Source: Alphaproteobacteria bacterium
GTDB lineage: Bacteria > Pseudomonadota > Alphaproteobacteria > UBA8366 > Aestuariispiraceae
Assembly (NCBI GenBank): GCA_033344895.1
Contig: JAWPMN010000001.1
Coordinates: 1,054,001 to 1,118,000, forward strand
Length of the DNA: 64,000 bases
Reading direction: 5' to 3'
Shown: piece by piece, positions 1 through 8,717 of the stretch
Position numbering within the stretch: the stretch's first letter is position 1
How the letters are laid out: every line of letters starts with the position of its first letter
Translations under genes and position numbers: made by a program
Notes under the pieces: generated by a model
Told to the model about the DNA's origin: nothing
What the model saw: the letters and a program-made list of their open reading frames with translations, nothing else
Databases searched by the model: none

Positions 1-157
1 GGATCAGTGCGCCATATGAAAACTGGCTGATGAGCTGCCACGCCCAGCGTTGCGAGTCCGACAATTCCTCCGCCCGGACAGCCGGGAAGCCCGCACTCAC
101 GGTCAGCAAAACCGCGGCGGCGCAAGGGGCAACGAAAACATCGCGTAAAAATCGCAT
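1..157 (-). CDS. Secreted or periplasmic protein, N-terminal fragment (runs off left edge)
   Basis: An open frame on the minus strand begins with ATG at 157 and continues to the window edge, giving 52 codons. The N-terminus has the three parts of a signal peptide: a basic start (MRFLRD), a hydrophobic core (VAPCAAAVLLTVSAG) and an Ala-x-Ala-like end (FPAVRA) followed by acidic EE. A probable cleavage point is after residue 29. The mature part (SDSQRWAWQLISQFSY) is too short to assign to a family. The gene is divergent from carB, and about 150 nt separate the two starts. No strong Shine-Dalgarno is visible. Function unknown; the signal peptide is the main reason to believe the gene is real. 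Confidence 0.55.
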   Translation of the reverse strand, partial: MRFLRDVFVAPCAAAVLLTVSAGFPAVRAEELSDSQRWAWQLISQFSYGALI

Positions 158-306
158 CCGCGACAATCCCACACGGGGGCGATATTTGGCAAGAAATCCG
201 CCATCCCGCGCTTTCCATGCCGGGGCGCTTCGTGTAGAGAACCCGCCTAGCCCACAGGGTCGCACTGCCGTATCAACGCTTCGCATTTCCGGAGGCGCGT
301 TTGCCC

Positions 307-3300
307 ATGCCCAAACGTACAGATATCGACGCCGTCATGATCATCGGGGCCGGCCCCATCGTGATCGGTCAGGCCTGCGAATTCGACTATTCCGGCACCC
401 AGGCGTGCAAGGCGCTGAAGCAGGAGGGCTACCGCGTCGTGCTGGTGAACTCCAACCCGGCGACGATCATGACCGACCCGGAAACGGCGGATGCGACCTA
501 TATCGAACCGATCACCCCCGAAATGGTCGCCAAGGTTCTGAAGCGCGAACGCCAGGAACATCCGGACGAGAAACTGGTCCTGCTGCCGACAATGGGCGGA
601 CAGACCGCGCTGAACACGGCGCTGGAACTGGAAAAGCGCGGCGTGCTGGACCTGCTGAATGTCGAGATGATCGGAGCCGACGCCGATGTCATCGACAAGG
701 CGGAGGACCGGCAGCGGTTCCGCGAGGCGATGGACAAGATCGGCCTTGAAAGCCCGCGTTCGCGCCAGATCGGCACCCTGGAAGAGGCCATGCTGGCGCT
801 GGACTACGTCAAGCTGCCGGCGATCATCCGCCCGTCCTTCACCATGGGCGGCACCGGCGGCGGCATCGCCTACAACAAGGAAGAGTTCCAGAAGCTGGTG
901 AAGGATGGCTTGGCCGCGTCGCCAGTCCATACGGTGCTGGTCGAGGAATCGGTACTGGGCTGGAAGGAATTCGAGATGGAGGTCGTCCGCGACAAGGACG
1001 ACAACTGCATCATCATCTGTTCGATCGAGAATATCGATCCGATGGGCGTGCATACCGGCGATTCGATCACCATCGCCCCGGCGCTGACGCTGACCGACAA
1101 AGAATACCAGATCATGCGCAACGCCTCGATCAACTGCCTGCGCGAGATCGGCGTGGATACCGGCGGATCGAACGTGCAGTTCGCGGTGAACCCGGACGAC
1201 GGCCGCCTGGTCGTGATCGAGATGAACCCGCGCGTCTCCCGATCCTCCGCCCTGGCATCCAAGGCGACCGGTTTCCCGATCGCCAAGGTCGCGGCCAAAC
1301 TGGCCGTCGGGTATACGCTGGACGAGCTGGACAACGACATCACCAAGGTGACCCCGGCGAGCTTCGAACCGTCGATCGACTATGTCGTCACCAAGATGCC
1401 GCGCTTCACCTTCGAGAAGTTTGCCGGCGCCGATCCGACGCTGACCACCTCCATGAAATCGGTCGGCGAGGCGATGTCGATCGGCCGGACCTTCCAGGAA
1501 AGCCTGCAGAAGGCCCTGCGGTCCATGGAAACCGGGCTGACCGGTCTGAACGAAATTGAAATCGGCGACGACAAGGATGCCTGGCGCGCCGCGATTTCCA
1601 AGCCGCTGCCGGATCGGTTGCTGAAGGTCGCCCAGGCCTTCCGCCAGGGCATGACGCTGGAAGAAATCTACAAGGCCAACAAGATCGACCGCTGGTTCCT
1701 GGCACAGATCGAAGGCATTGTGCAGGCCGAGGCAGCGGTGCGCGCGGACGGCCTGCCGAAGGACCGCCAGAGCCTGCTGCGGCTCAAGAAGATGGGCTTC
1801 TCGGACGCCCGTCTGGCGGAGCTGAGCGGCCAGGAGGAAAGTGCCGTCTTTGCGCTGCGGGACGAGCTGAACGTGCGGCCGGTCTACAAGCGCATCGACA
1901 CCTGCGCCGCGGAATTCCCCAGCGAAACGCCCTATATGTATTCCTGCTACGAAGGCGATGGCCTGACCGAACCGGAATGCGAGGCGGACGTCACCGACCG
2001 CACGAAAGTGGTCATTCTGGGGGGCGGCCCGAACCGGATCGGTCAGGGGATCGAATTCGACTATTGCTGTGTCCATGCCTCGTACGCCCTGGCCGATGCC
2101 GGCTTCGAGACGATCATGGTCAACTGCAACCCGGAAACCGTCTCGACCGATTATGACACGTCGGATCGGCTTTACTTCGAGCCGCTGACCGCCGAGGACG
2201 TCATCGAACTGGTCCGCAAGGAACAGGCGAAAGGCGAAGTCAAAGGCGTGATCGTGCAGTTCGGGGGCCAGACACCGCTGAAACTGGCCGGTGCGCTGGA
2301 ACAGGCGGGGATCCCGATCCTGGGCACGTCGCCGGATGCCATCGACCTGGCCGAGGACCGCGAACGGTTCCAGCGGCTGCTGCAGGAGCTGGATCTGCGT
2401 CAGCCGCCGAACGGCATTGCGACGTCCGAGGAGCAGGCGATCGCCATCGCCACGGATATCGGCTACCCCGTCGTCATCCGCCCGTCCTATGTTCTGGGCG
2501 GACGCGCCATGGAAATCGTCCATGACGAGGGCGAATTGCGACGCTACATCAATTCGGCCGTGCAGGTTTCCGGCAAGAGCCCGGTGCTGATCGACTTCTA
2601 CCTGAAGGACGCTATCGAGGTCGATGTCGACGCCCTGTCGGACGGCGAGACCGTCCATGTTGCAGGGGTCATGGAGCATATTGAGGAAGCCGGCATTCAC
2701 TCCGGCGACAGCGCCTGCTCCCTGCCGCCCTATTCGCTGCCGGTCGAGATCGTCGACGACATGAAACGCCAGACCGAAGCGCTGGCGAAGGCGCTGCAGG
2801 TCGTCGGCCTGATGAATGTTCAGTACGCGGTCAAGGACGGCACGGTCTATATTCTGGAGGTCAACCCGCGCGCCAGCCGCACGGTACCCTTCGTCGCCAA
2901 GGCGACCGGCGTTCCCATCGCGAAGATCGCCGCGCGTGTCATGGCCGGCGAGAAGCTGGGCGCCTTCGATCTGGAACCGCATGCGCTGGGCGATCACATC
3001 GCGGTCAAGGAAGCAGTCTTCCCGTTCAAGCGTTTCCCGGGCGTCGACGTCATCCTGGGTCCGGAAATGAAATCGACCGGCGAAGTCATGGGGCTGGATG
3101 TCGATTTCGCCCATGCCTTCGCCAAGGCGCAGTTCGCCTGCGGTGCGGATCTTCCGGCCTCCGGTACGATCTTCGTGTCGGTGAAGGACAGCGACAAGCC
3201 GGCGATTCTGGAACCCGCCCGCATGATGGCGGAATGCGGCCTGTCGCTGATTGCGACCGGCGGCACGGCGCGCTTCCTGGAGGAAAACGACGTCCCGGTC

Positions 3301-3564
3301 CGGCACATCAACAAGGTGCTGGAAGGTCAGCCCCATATCGTCGATTCGATCATCAACGGCGAAGTGCAGCTGATTTTCAACACGACCGAGGGCCGCAAGG
3401 CATTGGAGGACAGTTTCTCCCTGCGGCAGGCCGCGCTGAGCATGGGAGTCCCCTATTACACGACCGTCGCGGGGGTCCGCGCCGCGGCCCTGGCGATCCA
3501 GACGCTGAAACAAGGAACCCTTGAAGTCGCGCCCCTTCAATCGTACTTTAAGCGTTCGGCTTGA
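307..3564 (+). CDS. carB: Carbamoyl-phosphate synthase large subunit
   Basis: CarB makes carbamoyl phosphate from glutamine-derived ammonia, bicarbonate and two ATP, feeding pyrimidine and arginine synthesis; it works with the glutaminase subunit CarA. The protein has about 1085 residues, the usual length. It shows two homologous ATP-grasp halves: the first opens with [19 protein letters not shown] and the second with [16 protein letters not shown] near residue 566. A C-terminal MGS-like allosteric domain contains [13 protein letters not shown]. An in-frame TTG at 301 is closer to the GGAGG, but ATG 307 gives the MPKRTD start typical of CarB, so I prefer it. carA, often directly upstream, is absent here. 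greA follows on the same strand. Confidence 0.98.
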   Translation: MPKRTDIDAVMIIGAGPIVIGQACEFDYSGTQACKALKQEGYRVVLVNSNPATIMTDPETADATYIEPITPEMVAKVLKRERQEHPDEKLVLLPTMGGQTALNTALELEKRGVLDLLNVEMIGADADVIDKAEDRQRFREAMDKIGLESPRSRQIGTLEEAMLALDYVKLPAIIRPSFTMGGTGGGIAYNKEEFQKLVKDGLAASPVHTVLVEESVLGWKEFEMEVVRDKDDNCIIICSIENIDPMGVHTGDSITIAPALTLTDKEYQIMRNASINCLREIGVDTGGSNVQFAVNPDDGRLVVIEMNPRVSRSSALASKATGFPIAKVAAKLAVGYTLDELDNDITKVTPASFEPSIDYVVTKMPRFTFEKFAGADPTLTTSMKSVGEAMSIGRTFQESLQKALRSMETGLTGLNEIEIGDDKDAWRAAISKPLPDRLLKVAQAFRQGMTLEEIYKANKIDRWFLAQIEGIVQAEAAVRADGLPKDRQSLLRLKKMGFSDARLAELSGQEESAVFALRDELNVRPVYKRIDTCAAEFPSETPYMYSCYEGDGLTEPECEADVTDRTKVVILGGGPNRIGQGIEFDYCCVHASYALADAGFETIMVNCNPETVSTDYDTSDRLYFEPLTAEDVIELVRKEQAKGEVKGVIVQFGGQTPLKLAGALEQAGIPILGTSPDAIDLAEDRERFQRLLQELDLRQPPNGIATSEEQAIAIATDIGYPVVIRPSYVLGGRAMEIVHDEGELRRYINSAVQVSGKSPVLIDFYLKDAIEVDVDALSDGETVHVAGVMEHIEEAGIHSGDSACSLPPYSLPVEIVDDMKRQTEALAKALQVVGLMNVQYAVKDGTVYILEVNPRASRTVPFVAKATGVPIAKIAARVMAGEKLGAFDLEPHALGDHIAVKEAVFPFKRFPGVDVILGPEMKSTGEVMGLDVDFAHAFAKAQFACGADLPASGTIFVSVKDSDKPAILEPARMMAECGLSLIATGGTARFLEENDVPVRHINKVLEGQPHIVDSIINGEVQLIFNTTEGRKALEDSFSLRQAALSMGVPYYTTVAGVRAAALAIQTLKQGTLEVAPLQSYFKRSA

Positions 3565-3730
3565 GGGGTCTTTCCCGACAGACGCGGGGCTATCTCACGA
3601 CGTCCTGAATACATGCCGGTCGGTGAAGAACTTGCCTCAAGGTCTTTTCCGCTCGCTGGAAGATAGTGCCGAAACCCGGTGCACCGCATAGGGCGGGCCC
3701 GGCGGTCATGATTGATAGTGGATTGGTGGA

Positions 3731-4207
3731 ATGCAGAAGGTTCCGATGACGCTGCGTGGCTATGAAGCCATGACGGCCGAGCTGAAAACCCTGAAGGGCA
3801 CTGAGCGCCCGGCGATCATTCAGGCGATCGCGGAAGCGCGTGAACATGGCGATCTGTCGGAGAACGCGGAATACCACGCCGCGCGCGAACGGCAGAGCTT
3901 CATCGAAGGCCGTATTGCGGAGCTGGAAGATCAGTCCAGCCGCGCCGAGGTGATCGACCCGTCCAAGCTGGATGGCGATTCCGTCAAGTTCGGGGCGACC
4001 GTCACGATTGCCGACTGCGAAACCGACGAAGAATCCGTCTACCAGATTGTTGGCGAGTTCGAGGCGGACCTGACTGAGAAGAAGATTTCGGTCACCAGCC
4101 CGATGGCACGCGCCATGATCGGAAAGTCAGTAGGCGACGTTTTCGAGGTCAACAGCCCCGGCGGATCCCGCGACTATGAAGTCGTTTCCGTGAAGTTTTC
4201 CGGATGA
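3731..4207 (+). CDS. greA: Transcription elongation factor GreA
   Basis: GreA rescues backtracked RNA polymerase by stimulating cleavage of the nascent transcript. The 158-residue length matches the family. The N-terminal coiled coil carries the acidic tip motif in [17 protein letters not shown] (about residues 36-52), where D and E at the tip act in the polymerase secondary channel. The C-terminal FKBP-like domain covers about residues 80-158. The start at 3731 gives [12 protein letters not shown], as in family members, although an ATG at 3746 has a better-placed AGAAGG. carB followed by greA is a common alphaproteobacterial order. The stop overlaps the next gene by 4 nt, suggesting translational coupling. 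Confidence 0.97.
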   Translation: MQKVPMTLRGYEAMTAELKTLKGTERPAIIQAIAEAREHGDLSENAEYHAARERQSFIEGRIAELEDQSSRAEVIDPSKLDGDSVKFGATVTIADCETDEESVYQIVGEFEADLTEKKISVTSPMARAMIGKSVGDVFEVNSPGGSRDYEVVSVKFSG

Positions 4208-4410
4208 ACGATTTCTTCGCCCCTCTGACGAACTGGCTGAACGGGCTTACCGGCCTCGAATTCTCCATCCATGGTTATATCGCCATCCTGCTCACGCTGA
4301 TCGGGGTATTCGGTCTGTATGCAGCTCTGATGCTGCTGATGCATCGTTCGCGTGCAAGCGAGCACGACCAAGTCGTCTACGATTACCGGGACCCGCGGCA
4401 GGATTCGTAA
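4204..4410 (+). CDS. Small single-span membrane protein
   Basis: A 68-residue protein whose ATG overlaps the greA stop (ATGA), so it is probably translated by coupling. It has an amphipathic N-terminus ([16 protein letters not shown]), one strong transmembrane segment ([20 protein letters not shown], about residues 26-45) and a polar tail that should lie in the cytoplasm. The overlap and the clear membrane segment support a real gene. I do not recognise a named family. The chemotaxis receptor promoter lies directly downstream. Confidence 0.7.
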   Translation: MNDFFAPLTNWLNGLTGLEFSIHGYIAILLTLIGVFGLYAALMLLMHRSRASEHDQVVYDYRDPRQDS

Positions 4411-4423
4411 CATTCGCAGCATT

Positions 4424-4455
4424 TTAAGGTTATCCTAACCAGTTCTCCGTTAGAT
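4424..4455 (+). promoter_or_regulatory. CtrA-like promoter upstream of the chemotaxis receptor
   Basis: TTAAGGTTATCCTAACC at 4424-4440 fits the CtrA consensus TTAA-N7-TTAAC with one mismatch (CTAAC). A 9-nt gap is followed by TTAGAT at 4450-4455, a possible -10. The receptor ATG lies 47 nt beyond 4450. The same box, gap and element recur at 7113 and 62939. The CtrA assignment is inferred from the motif. Confidence 0.6.
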
Positions 4456-4496
4456 GGTACCCTACAAGAATAGGGGATATCCGGAGGAACCACCCA

Positions 4497-6188
4497 ATGC
4501 TGTCCAGATTGTCGATCAACGCGAAGCTGCTGCTGATCGTAGCGGCGCTGACACTTACCAGCGTCGTTGTGGCCTGGGTTACGCTGGACGCCATGCATAA
4601 GGCGATGGTGTCAGAGCGTCTTTCCAAGCTGAACGCCCTCACCGAAACCAGCGTCAATATCGCCGAATCCTATAACCAGCGCGTCGAAGCCGGAGAAATG
4701 AGCCGGGACGAGGCGATTCAGGAATGGGCCAAGGTCGTGTCGGCGATGACCTATGAGGGCAAGGAGTATCTCTTCGCCTGGGACCGCAAGGGCAATGCCA
4801 TCGCCCACATTCGTCCGGATATCGTGGGCAAGAACCTCTGGGACCTGCAGGACCCAAGCGGACAATACCTGATCCGCGACCTCTGGAAGATCTCGCTCGC
4901 GTCGGAAGAAGGCGGTCGATATGACTACCTCTGGCCGCCGGCGAAGGACGAACCGCCGATCGCGAAGGTCAGTTGGGCCCGCTATGTCGAACCGTTCGAT
5001 ATGATGGTCGGCACGGGCGTATTCATCGCGGATCTGGATGCGGCCTTCCAGGAACAGATGATCACGGTCGTGATCGTGATCGTTGTTCTGGCCGGACTTT
5101 CGATTCTGATTGCGTTGCTGATCGCGCGGGATATCGCCGGGTCCCTGGGACGTGTGGCCAAGGTCATGCAGCAGATGAACGATGGTGACCTGGACGTCGA
5201 CGTGCCGGATCAGAAACGCGGCGACGCGGTCGGAACGATCAGTCGGGCATTGGATGTGCTGCGCGCCGGCGCGAAGGAAGCATCGGTCCTGCGTGAGCAG
5301 CAGGCGGAAACCAAGGCCGCGGCGGAACGGGAACGCCGGGAACAGCTGGCCCGCATTGCCGAGGAATTCCGCGCGTCCGTCGAATCCGTGGTAGGCAAGG
5401 TTTCCAAGGCTTCCGAGGAAGTTCGCGCCGCAGCCAACGATATGTCGGAGATGGCGCAGTCGACCCAGCATCAGGCGGGCGAAGCCTCCGCGGCGACCAG
5501 CGAGTCGTCGGAGAACGTCGCCACCGTGGCCACGGCGACGGAGGAACTGATTGCCTCCATTCAGGAAATCGGCCGACAAACCGAAAGCGCGCGCTCCGTC
5601 AGCGAGGAAGCCGTGGGGGCCACGGAACGCTCAGAGCATACCGTACAGGGCCTGGTCGAGGCGGCCCAGAAGATCGGCGACGTGCTGGGCCTGATCGCCG
5701 AGATCGCGGAGCAGACCAACCTGCTGGCCCTGAACGCCACCATCGAGGCCGCCCGAGCAGGTGAGGCCGGCAAGGGCTTTGCCGTCGTCGCCAGCGAGGT
5801 CAAGGCCCTGGCGCAGCAGACGCAGCGGGCGACCGACGACATCAACTCCCATATCGATGGAATCCGGAAGGCTGTCGGCGACGCGGCGGGGGAAATGTCG
5901 AACATCCGGGATGTCATTTCGGATGTGTCCCGGTCGGCAACGGCGATCAGTGCCGCCATCGAGCAGCAGGCCGCCGCGACGCAGGAAATCAGCCGATCCA
6001 TCCAGCAGGCCGCCAGCGGTACCGAACAGGTCAGCAGCAACGTGGCCGCCGTGACCGATACGGCGCGCAGCGCGGGCGAGGTGGCGTCGCACCTGCTCAG
6101 TGCCGCGAACGCGCTGACGCAGGATTCGGTTGTCCTGCGCGATCAGGTCACTAAGTTCCTTGGCTCCCTGTCGGAGCAACAGAACTGA
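4497..6188 (+). CDS. Methyl-accepting chemotaxis protein with single Cache sensor
   Basis: This is a transmembrane chemoreceptor that controls CheA activity. The 563 residues show TM1 (about 8-29), a periplasmic single-Cache (sCache_2-type) domain (about 35-185, with [19 protein letters not shown] and the VSWARY...VGTGVFI ending), TM2 (about 187-209), HAMP (about 211-265) and a long signalling coiled coil. The conserved hairpin tip includes [18 protein letters not shown] near residues 402-419. There is no C-terminal CheR-binding pentapeptide. sCache_2 receptors often sense small carboxylates, but the ligand cannot be read here. The start has GGAGGAACCACCC ahead of ATG. A CtrA-like promoter precedes it. 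No che genes are nearby, so it is an orphan receptor. Confidence 0.95.
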   Translation: MLSRLSINAKLLLIVAALTLTSVVVAWVTLDAMHKAMVSERLSKLNALTETSVNIAESYNQRVEAGEMSRDEAIQEWAKVVSAMTYEGKEYLFAWDRKGNAIAHIRPDIVGKNLWDLQDPSGQYLIRDLWKISLASEEGGRYDYLWPPAKDEPPIAKVSWARYVEPFDMMVGTGVFIADLDAAFQEQMITVVIVIVVLAGLSILIALLIARDIAGSLGRVAKVMQQMNDGDLDVDVPDQKRGDAVGTISRALDVLRAGAKEASVLREQQAETKAAAERERREQLARIAEEFRASVESVVGKVSKASEEVRAAANDMSEMAQSTQHQAGEASAATSESSENVATVATATEELIASIQEIGRQTESARSVSEEAVGATERSEHTVQGLVEAAQKIGDVLGLIAEIAEQTNLLALNATIEAARAGEAGKGFAVVASEVKALAQQTQRATDDINSHIDGIRKAVGDAAGEMSNIRDVISDVSRSATAISAAIEQQAAATQEISRSIQQAASGTEQVSSNVAAVTDTARSAGEVASHLLSAANALTQDSVVLRDQVTKFLGSLSEQQN

Positions 6189-6198
6189 TCGCAAGCCC

Positions 6199-7116
6199 AT
6201 GATTCGACCCGCCGCTGCCCTGATCGCCTTTGTAATCGCAATCGGGGTGGCGCGGGCCGAACCTGTTTTTCCCGACCTTGAAAGCGTCGACGTCCTGGAT
6301 GCCCGCAGCGGCGCCCCCCTCACCCTGGACGAGTTTGACGCACGGATCCGATCCGCCGACATCCTGTTGCTGGGCGAAGTGCACGACAACCCCATGCACC
6401 ATATCGGACAGGCCGCGATACTGCGCCAACGCTTCGCGAATGTGGACCGGCCCGCCAGCGTGGTCTTCGAAATGCTGCCCCGATCAAAACAGTCGACCAT
6501 TGATGCCTATCAGGGCGGTGCGGCCGGCTTTGCCGACGCGATGGGCTGGCACGACACCGGCTGGCCGGATGCGGCGATCTATCAACCGGTTTTTGACGCC
6601 GCATTCGCCTTGGAGGCCCGGCTGATCGCCGGCGATCTGGATCGGGATTTGATCCACACACTCTACAGCGACGGGACGGAAGCCCTCCCCTCTGCCGTGC
6701 TTCGCATGTTTCGATTGATGGACCCATTGCCGGATTCAGTGCGAAGCGAAATGACAGAGCTTCAATTCCGGTCCCATTGCGAGTTGTTCCCGCGCGAACG
6801 GATGGCGGGCATGATCACGATCCAGCGCGCCCGCGACGCCGCCCTGGCGGAGGCGGTAGCGGACGCCAGGCTGCGCTCGGGCGGACCGGTCGTCCTGATT
6901 GCAGGAACGGGTCACGTCCGCATCGATCATGGTGCCGGGGCTCTTCTGCGCCGTGCCCTTCCGGAGGATGTGGTTCTTGCCATCGGGTTCGTGGAGCGTG
7001 ATTCGTGGCAGGGCGCGCCGGCACCTTATGACCTGGTGATTGTAACCGACCCACAGGACCGACCCGATCCCTGCGACGCCTTGCGGAAAAGCCACGGGCG
7101 TTCCGGTTCCGATTAA
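6199..7116 (+). CDS. ChaN-like (haem-binding uptake, Tiki-like fold) secreted protein
   Basis: A 305-residue protein with a signal peptide (MIRPAAALIAFVIAIGVARA, then EP). It shows the ChaN family signatures LLGEVHDNPMHH (about residues 55-66), SVVFEMLPR and a late AGTGHVRIDHGAG. ChaN of Campylobacter is a lipoprotein that binds cofacial haem and is linked to iron uptake. This protein lacks an obvious lipobox Cys, so it may be soluble in the periplasm. The ATG at 6199 fits the signal peptide better than starts inside the receptor gene, which ends at 6188. Only 10 nt separate the two genes, so they are probably cotranscribed. Its stop codon overlaps the CtrA-like box of the next gene. Confidence 0.85.
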   Translation: MIRPAAALIAFVIAIGVARAEPVFPDLESVDVLDARSGAPLTLDEFDARIRSADILLLGEVHDNPMHHIGQAAILRQRFANVDRPASVVFEMLPRSKQSTIDAYQGGAAGFADAMGWHDTGWPDAAIYQPVFDAAFALEARLIAGDLDRDLIHTLYSDGTEALPSAVLRMFRLMDPLPDSVRSEMTELQFRSHCELFPRERMAGMITIQRARDAALAEAVADARLRSGGPVVLIAGTGHVRIDHGAGALLRRALPEDVVLAIGFVERDSWQGAPAPYDLVIVTDPQDRPDPCDALRKSHGRSGSD

Positions 7117-7145
7117 GGGTTGCGTAACCTTTGCCGACCTAGACT
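7113..7145 (+). promoter_or_regulatory. CtrA-like promoter of first PAS_5 gene
   Basis: TTAAGGGTTGCGTAACC at 7113-7129 matches TTAA-N7-TTAAC with one mismatch. A 9-nt gap is followed by CTAGACT at 7139-7145. The box overlaps the stop codon of the ChaN-like gene. The core TTTGCC-N3-CTAGACTT is also found before the second PAS_5 gene near 59896-59910. Confidence 0.6.
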
Positions 7146-7174
7146 TGCGGCACCGCATGCAACACGGCTCTGTC

Positions 7175-7672
7175 ATGACCAGGCTGGAATTCGATGTATC
7201 CGCGCTGGACCATTCCAGCATTCGAGTGCGCAGGATCTACGACTACTGGAACGAGATTCGCGCCGGCCGATCCATGCCGTACCGGTCGGATTTCGATCCG
7301 ACGGACATTCCCCATCATCTTCCCGGCATTCTGTTGATCGATATCGAGGGGGTTCGCCCCGACGGAACCGGGATCTATCGCTATCGGGTTGTCGGCCAGT
7401 GGGAAGTGGCGGCGCGCGGTCACAACCCGACCGGATCCCTGGTGGAGGACGGCTTCTTCGGACCGAGCCTGGAAAGCTGCCTGACGGATTACGACACGGT
7501 TCGGCGGACCGGGACGCCGCTGTTCGCCCCGCTGGACTTCATCGATTCGAGGGGCCTGCACGTCAACGAATACTCGATCGTGCTGCCCTTCACCGACAAT
7601 GGGGTCGAGGTGTCCAAGATCCTGGTCTATTCCGAACGGCGTGTTCGCGCGGAAAACGACCTGCCTTACTAG
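7175..7672 (+). CDS. PAS_5-family (PF07310-like) protein
   Basis: A 165-residue single-domain protein resembling the PAS_5 family common in Rhodospirillales and rhizobia. Hallmarks are RRIYDYWNEIRAGR near the N-terminus, DFDPTDIPHHLPGILLIDI, YRYRVVGQWEVAARGHNPTG and a C-terminal LPFTDNGVEVSKILVY. These proteins have no output domain and their function is unproven; a sensory or ligand-binding role is inferred from the fold. I place the start at ATG 7175, because upstream in-frame starts (TTG 7145, ATG 7157) lie too close to the probable -10 at 7139-7145. A paralogue with a related promoter is at 59942. Confidence 0.85.
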   Translation: MTRLEFDVSALDHSSIRVRRIYDYWNEIRAGRSMPYRSDFDPTDIPHHLPGILLIDIEGVRPDGTGIYRYRVVGQWEVAARGHNPTGSLVEDGFFGPSLESCLTDYDTVRRTGTPLFAPLDFIDSRGLHVNEYSIVLPFTDNGVEVSKILVYSERRVRAENDLPY

Positions 7673-7739
7673 CCCCCCCGGCAGCCTCATGACCGAAATG
7701 CTACGCGCCCGCGACAAATCCCCGGCGCGCGCGACCTGA

Positions 7740-7779
7740 ACTTCACGGTGGCTTCATGACGCGGCCACGGGTGCTTCAT
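7740..7779 (+). promoter_or_regulatory. Pho-box-like direct repeat array upstream of phnD
   Basis: Four 7-bp units start at 7740, 7751, 7762 and 7773, an exact 11-bp period: ACTTCAC, GCTTCAT, CGGCCAC and GCTTCAT. PhoB boxes are 7-bp CTGTCAY units with 4-bp spacers, so both period and the CAY ends fit; three of four units have TCAY. A possible -10 (TACGCT) lies 10 nt downstream at 7790. The phnD ATG is at 7833. PhoB control of phn transporters is well established elsewhere; here it is inferred. Confidence 0.5.
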
Positions 7780-7832
7780 GCCCCGGTTCTACGCTTACCC
7801 TCTCGAAACACATCCCGAGGGGGGAGTTTGTC

Positions 7833-8717
7833 ATGAGGAAACTGTTCTCGGCGCTCAGTCTCGCCATTCTTGTCGGCGTCTTCGCCGCACCGGCCAAGGC
7901 CGAACCGATCAAGCTTGCGGTGACCGACCTGGTCGGCCTGGAAGAACTGCAGCGCGAGTTCGGGGAGTTTGTAGCCGTTCTGGAAGACGCCACGGGTCAC
8001 GAGATCGAGTTCCTGCCGGTTACGAACCGCACCGCCGCGTCCGAGGCGCTGCGCTTCGGCAAGGTCGATTTCGTTCTGACCGGTCCTGCCGAATATGTGG
8101 TGATGAAGAAGCGCACCAATGCGGAGATCGTGGTCGGTTTCTCGCGCCCGGACTATTTCGCTGTCCTGATCACGCTGGCCGAAAACGGCTATGATCTGCC
8201 GACCGATCTGAAAGGTAAAAAGATCGCCCTCGGTTCCGTCGGTTCGACCTCCAAGCATCTAGGCCCGATCCAGGTCCTGGCCGACTACGGCCTTGCGCCC
8301 CAGAAGGATGTCGAAGTCATTCACACCAAGGTACCGGTGGCCTGGGAAGCGCTGAAGAAGGGTGATGTCGCCGCAATGGGCGTCAATCACATCAAGTTCC
8401 TGAGCCTGCGCGAAAAGGAAGAATCGACGGGCGGCCTCCCCCCCGGTGCGTTCCGGATCGTCGGTCGCGGCCCTGATCTGCCGAATGACGTCCTGATGGT
8501 CGGGGCCCATGTCGGCAAGGATGTCGTCGCCGCCTTCAGGAAGGCCTTTGTGGAACGGTCGGACGACCTTGTGGCCGCCATCCTGACCGGCGAGGACAAT
8601 CAGAAATACAAGGGGATGCGTTTCATCTCCAACATCCAGGACAGCAACTACAACTACGTCCGTGCCATGTATGAAACCGCAGGCTATCCGGAATATGCCG
8701 ATTTCATCGGCAACTGA
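7833..8717 (+). CDS. phnD: Phosphonate/phosphite ABC transporter, periplasmic binding protein
   Basis: PhnD-type binding proteins deliver phosphonates, phosphite or related P-compounds to the PhnE permease. The 294-residue protein has a signal peptide (MRKLFSALSLAILVGVF...AKA). PhnD family features include LRFGKVDFVLTGPAEYVVMKK, DLKGKKIALGSVGSTSKHLGP and the AAMGVNHIKF region. A strong GAGGGGGGAG precedes ATG 7833. It heads phnD-phnC-phnE-phnM, all on the plus strand, behind a Pho-box-like array. The real ligand cannot be told from sequence. Confidence 0.93.
   Translation: MRKLFSALSLAILVGVFAAPAKAEPIKLAVTDLVGLEELQREFGEFVAVLEDATGHEIEFLPVTNRTAASEALRFGKVDFVLTGPAEYVVMKKRTNAEIVVGFSRPDYFAVLITLAENGYDLPTDLKGKKIALGSVGSTSKHLGPIQVLADYGLAPQKDVEVIHTKVPVAWEALKKGDVAAMGVNHIKFLSLREKEESTGGLPPGAFRIVGRGPDLPNDVLMVGAHVGKDVVAAFRKAFVERSDDLVAAILTGEDNQKYKGMRFISNIQDSNYNYVRAMYETAGYPEYADFIGN

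Noticed and set aside
30-749. A 239-codon plus-strand open frame at the left edge
   Set aside because: It overlaps the carB N-terminus in another frame and covers the carB promoter; the minus-strand frame with a signal peptide explains the region better.
247-3540. A 1097-codon open frame antisense to carB
   Set aside because: It mirrors carB exactly, has Asp/Arg/Gln-rich composition typical of antisense high-GC frames, and shows no motif or ribosome-binding site.
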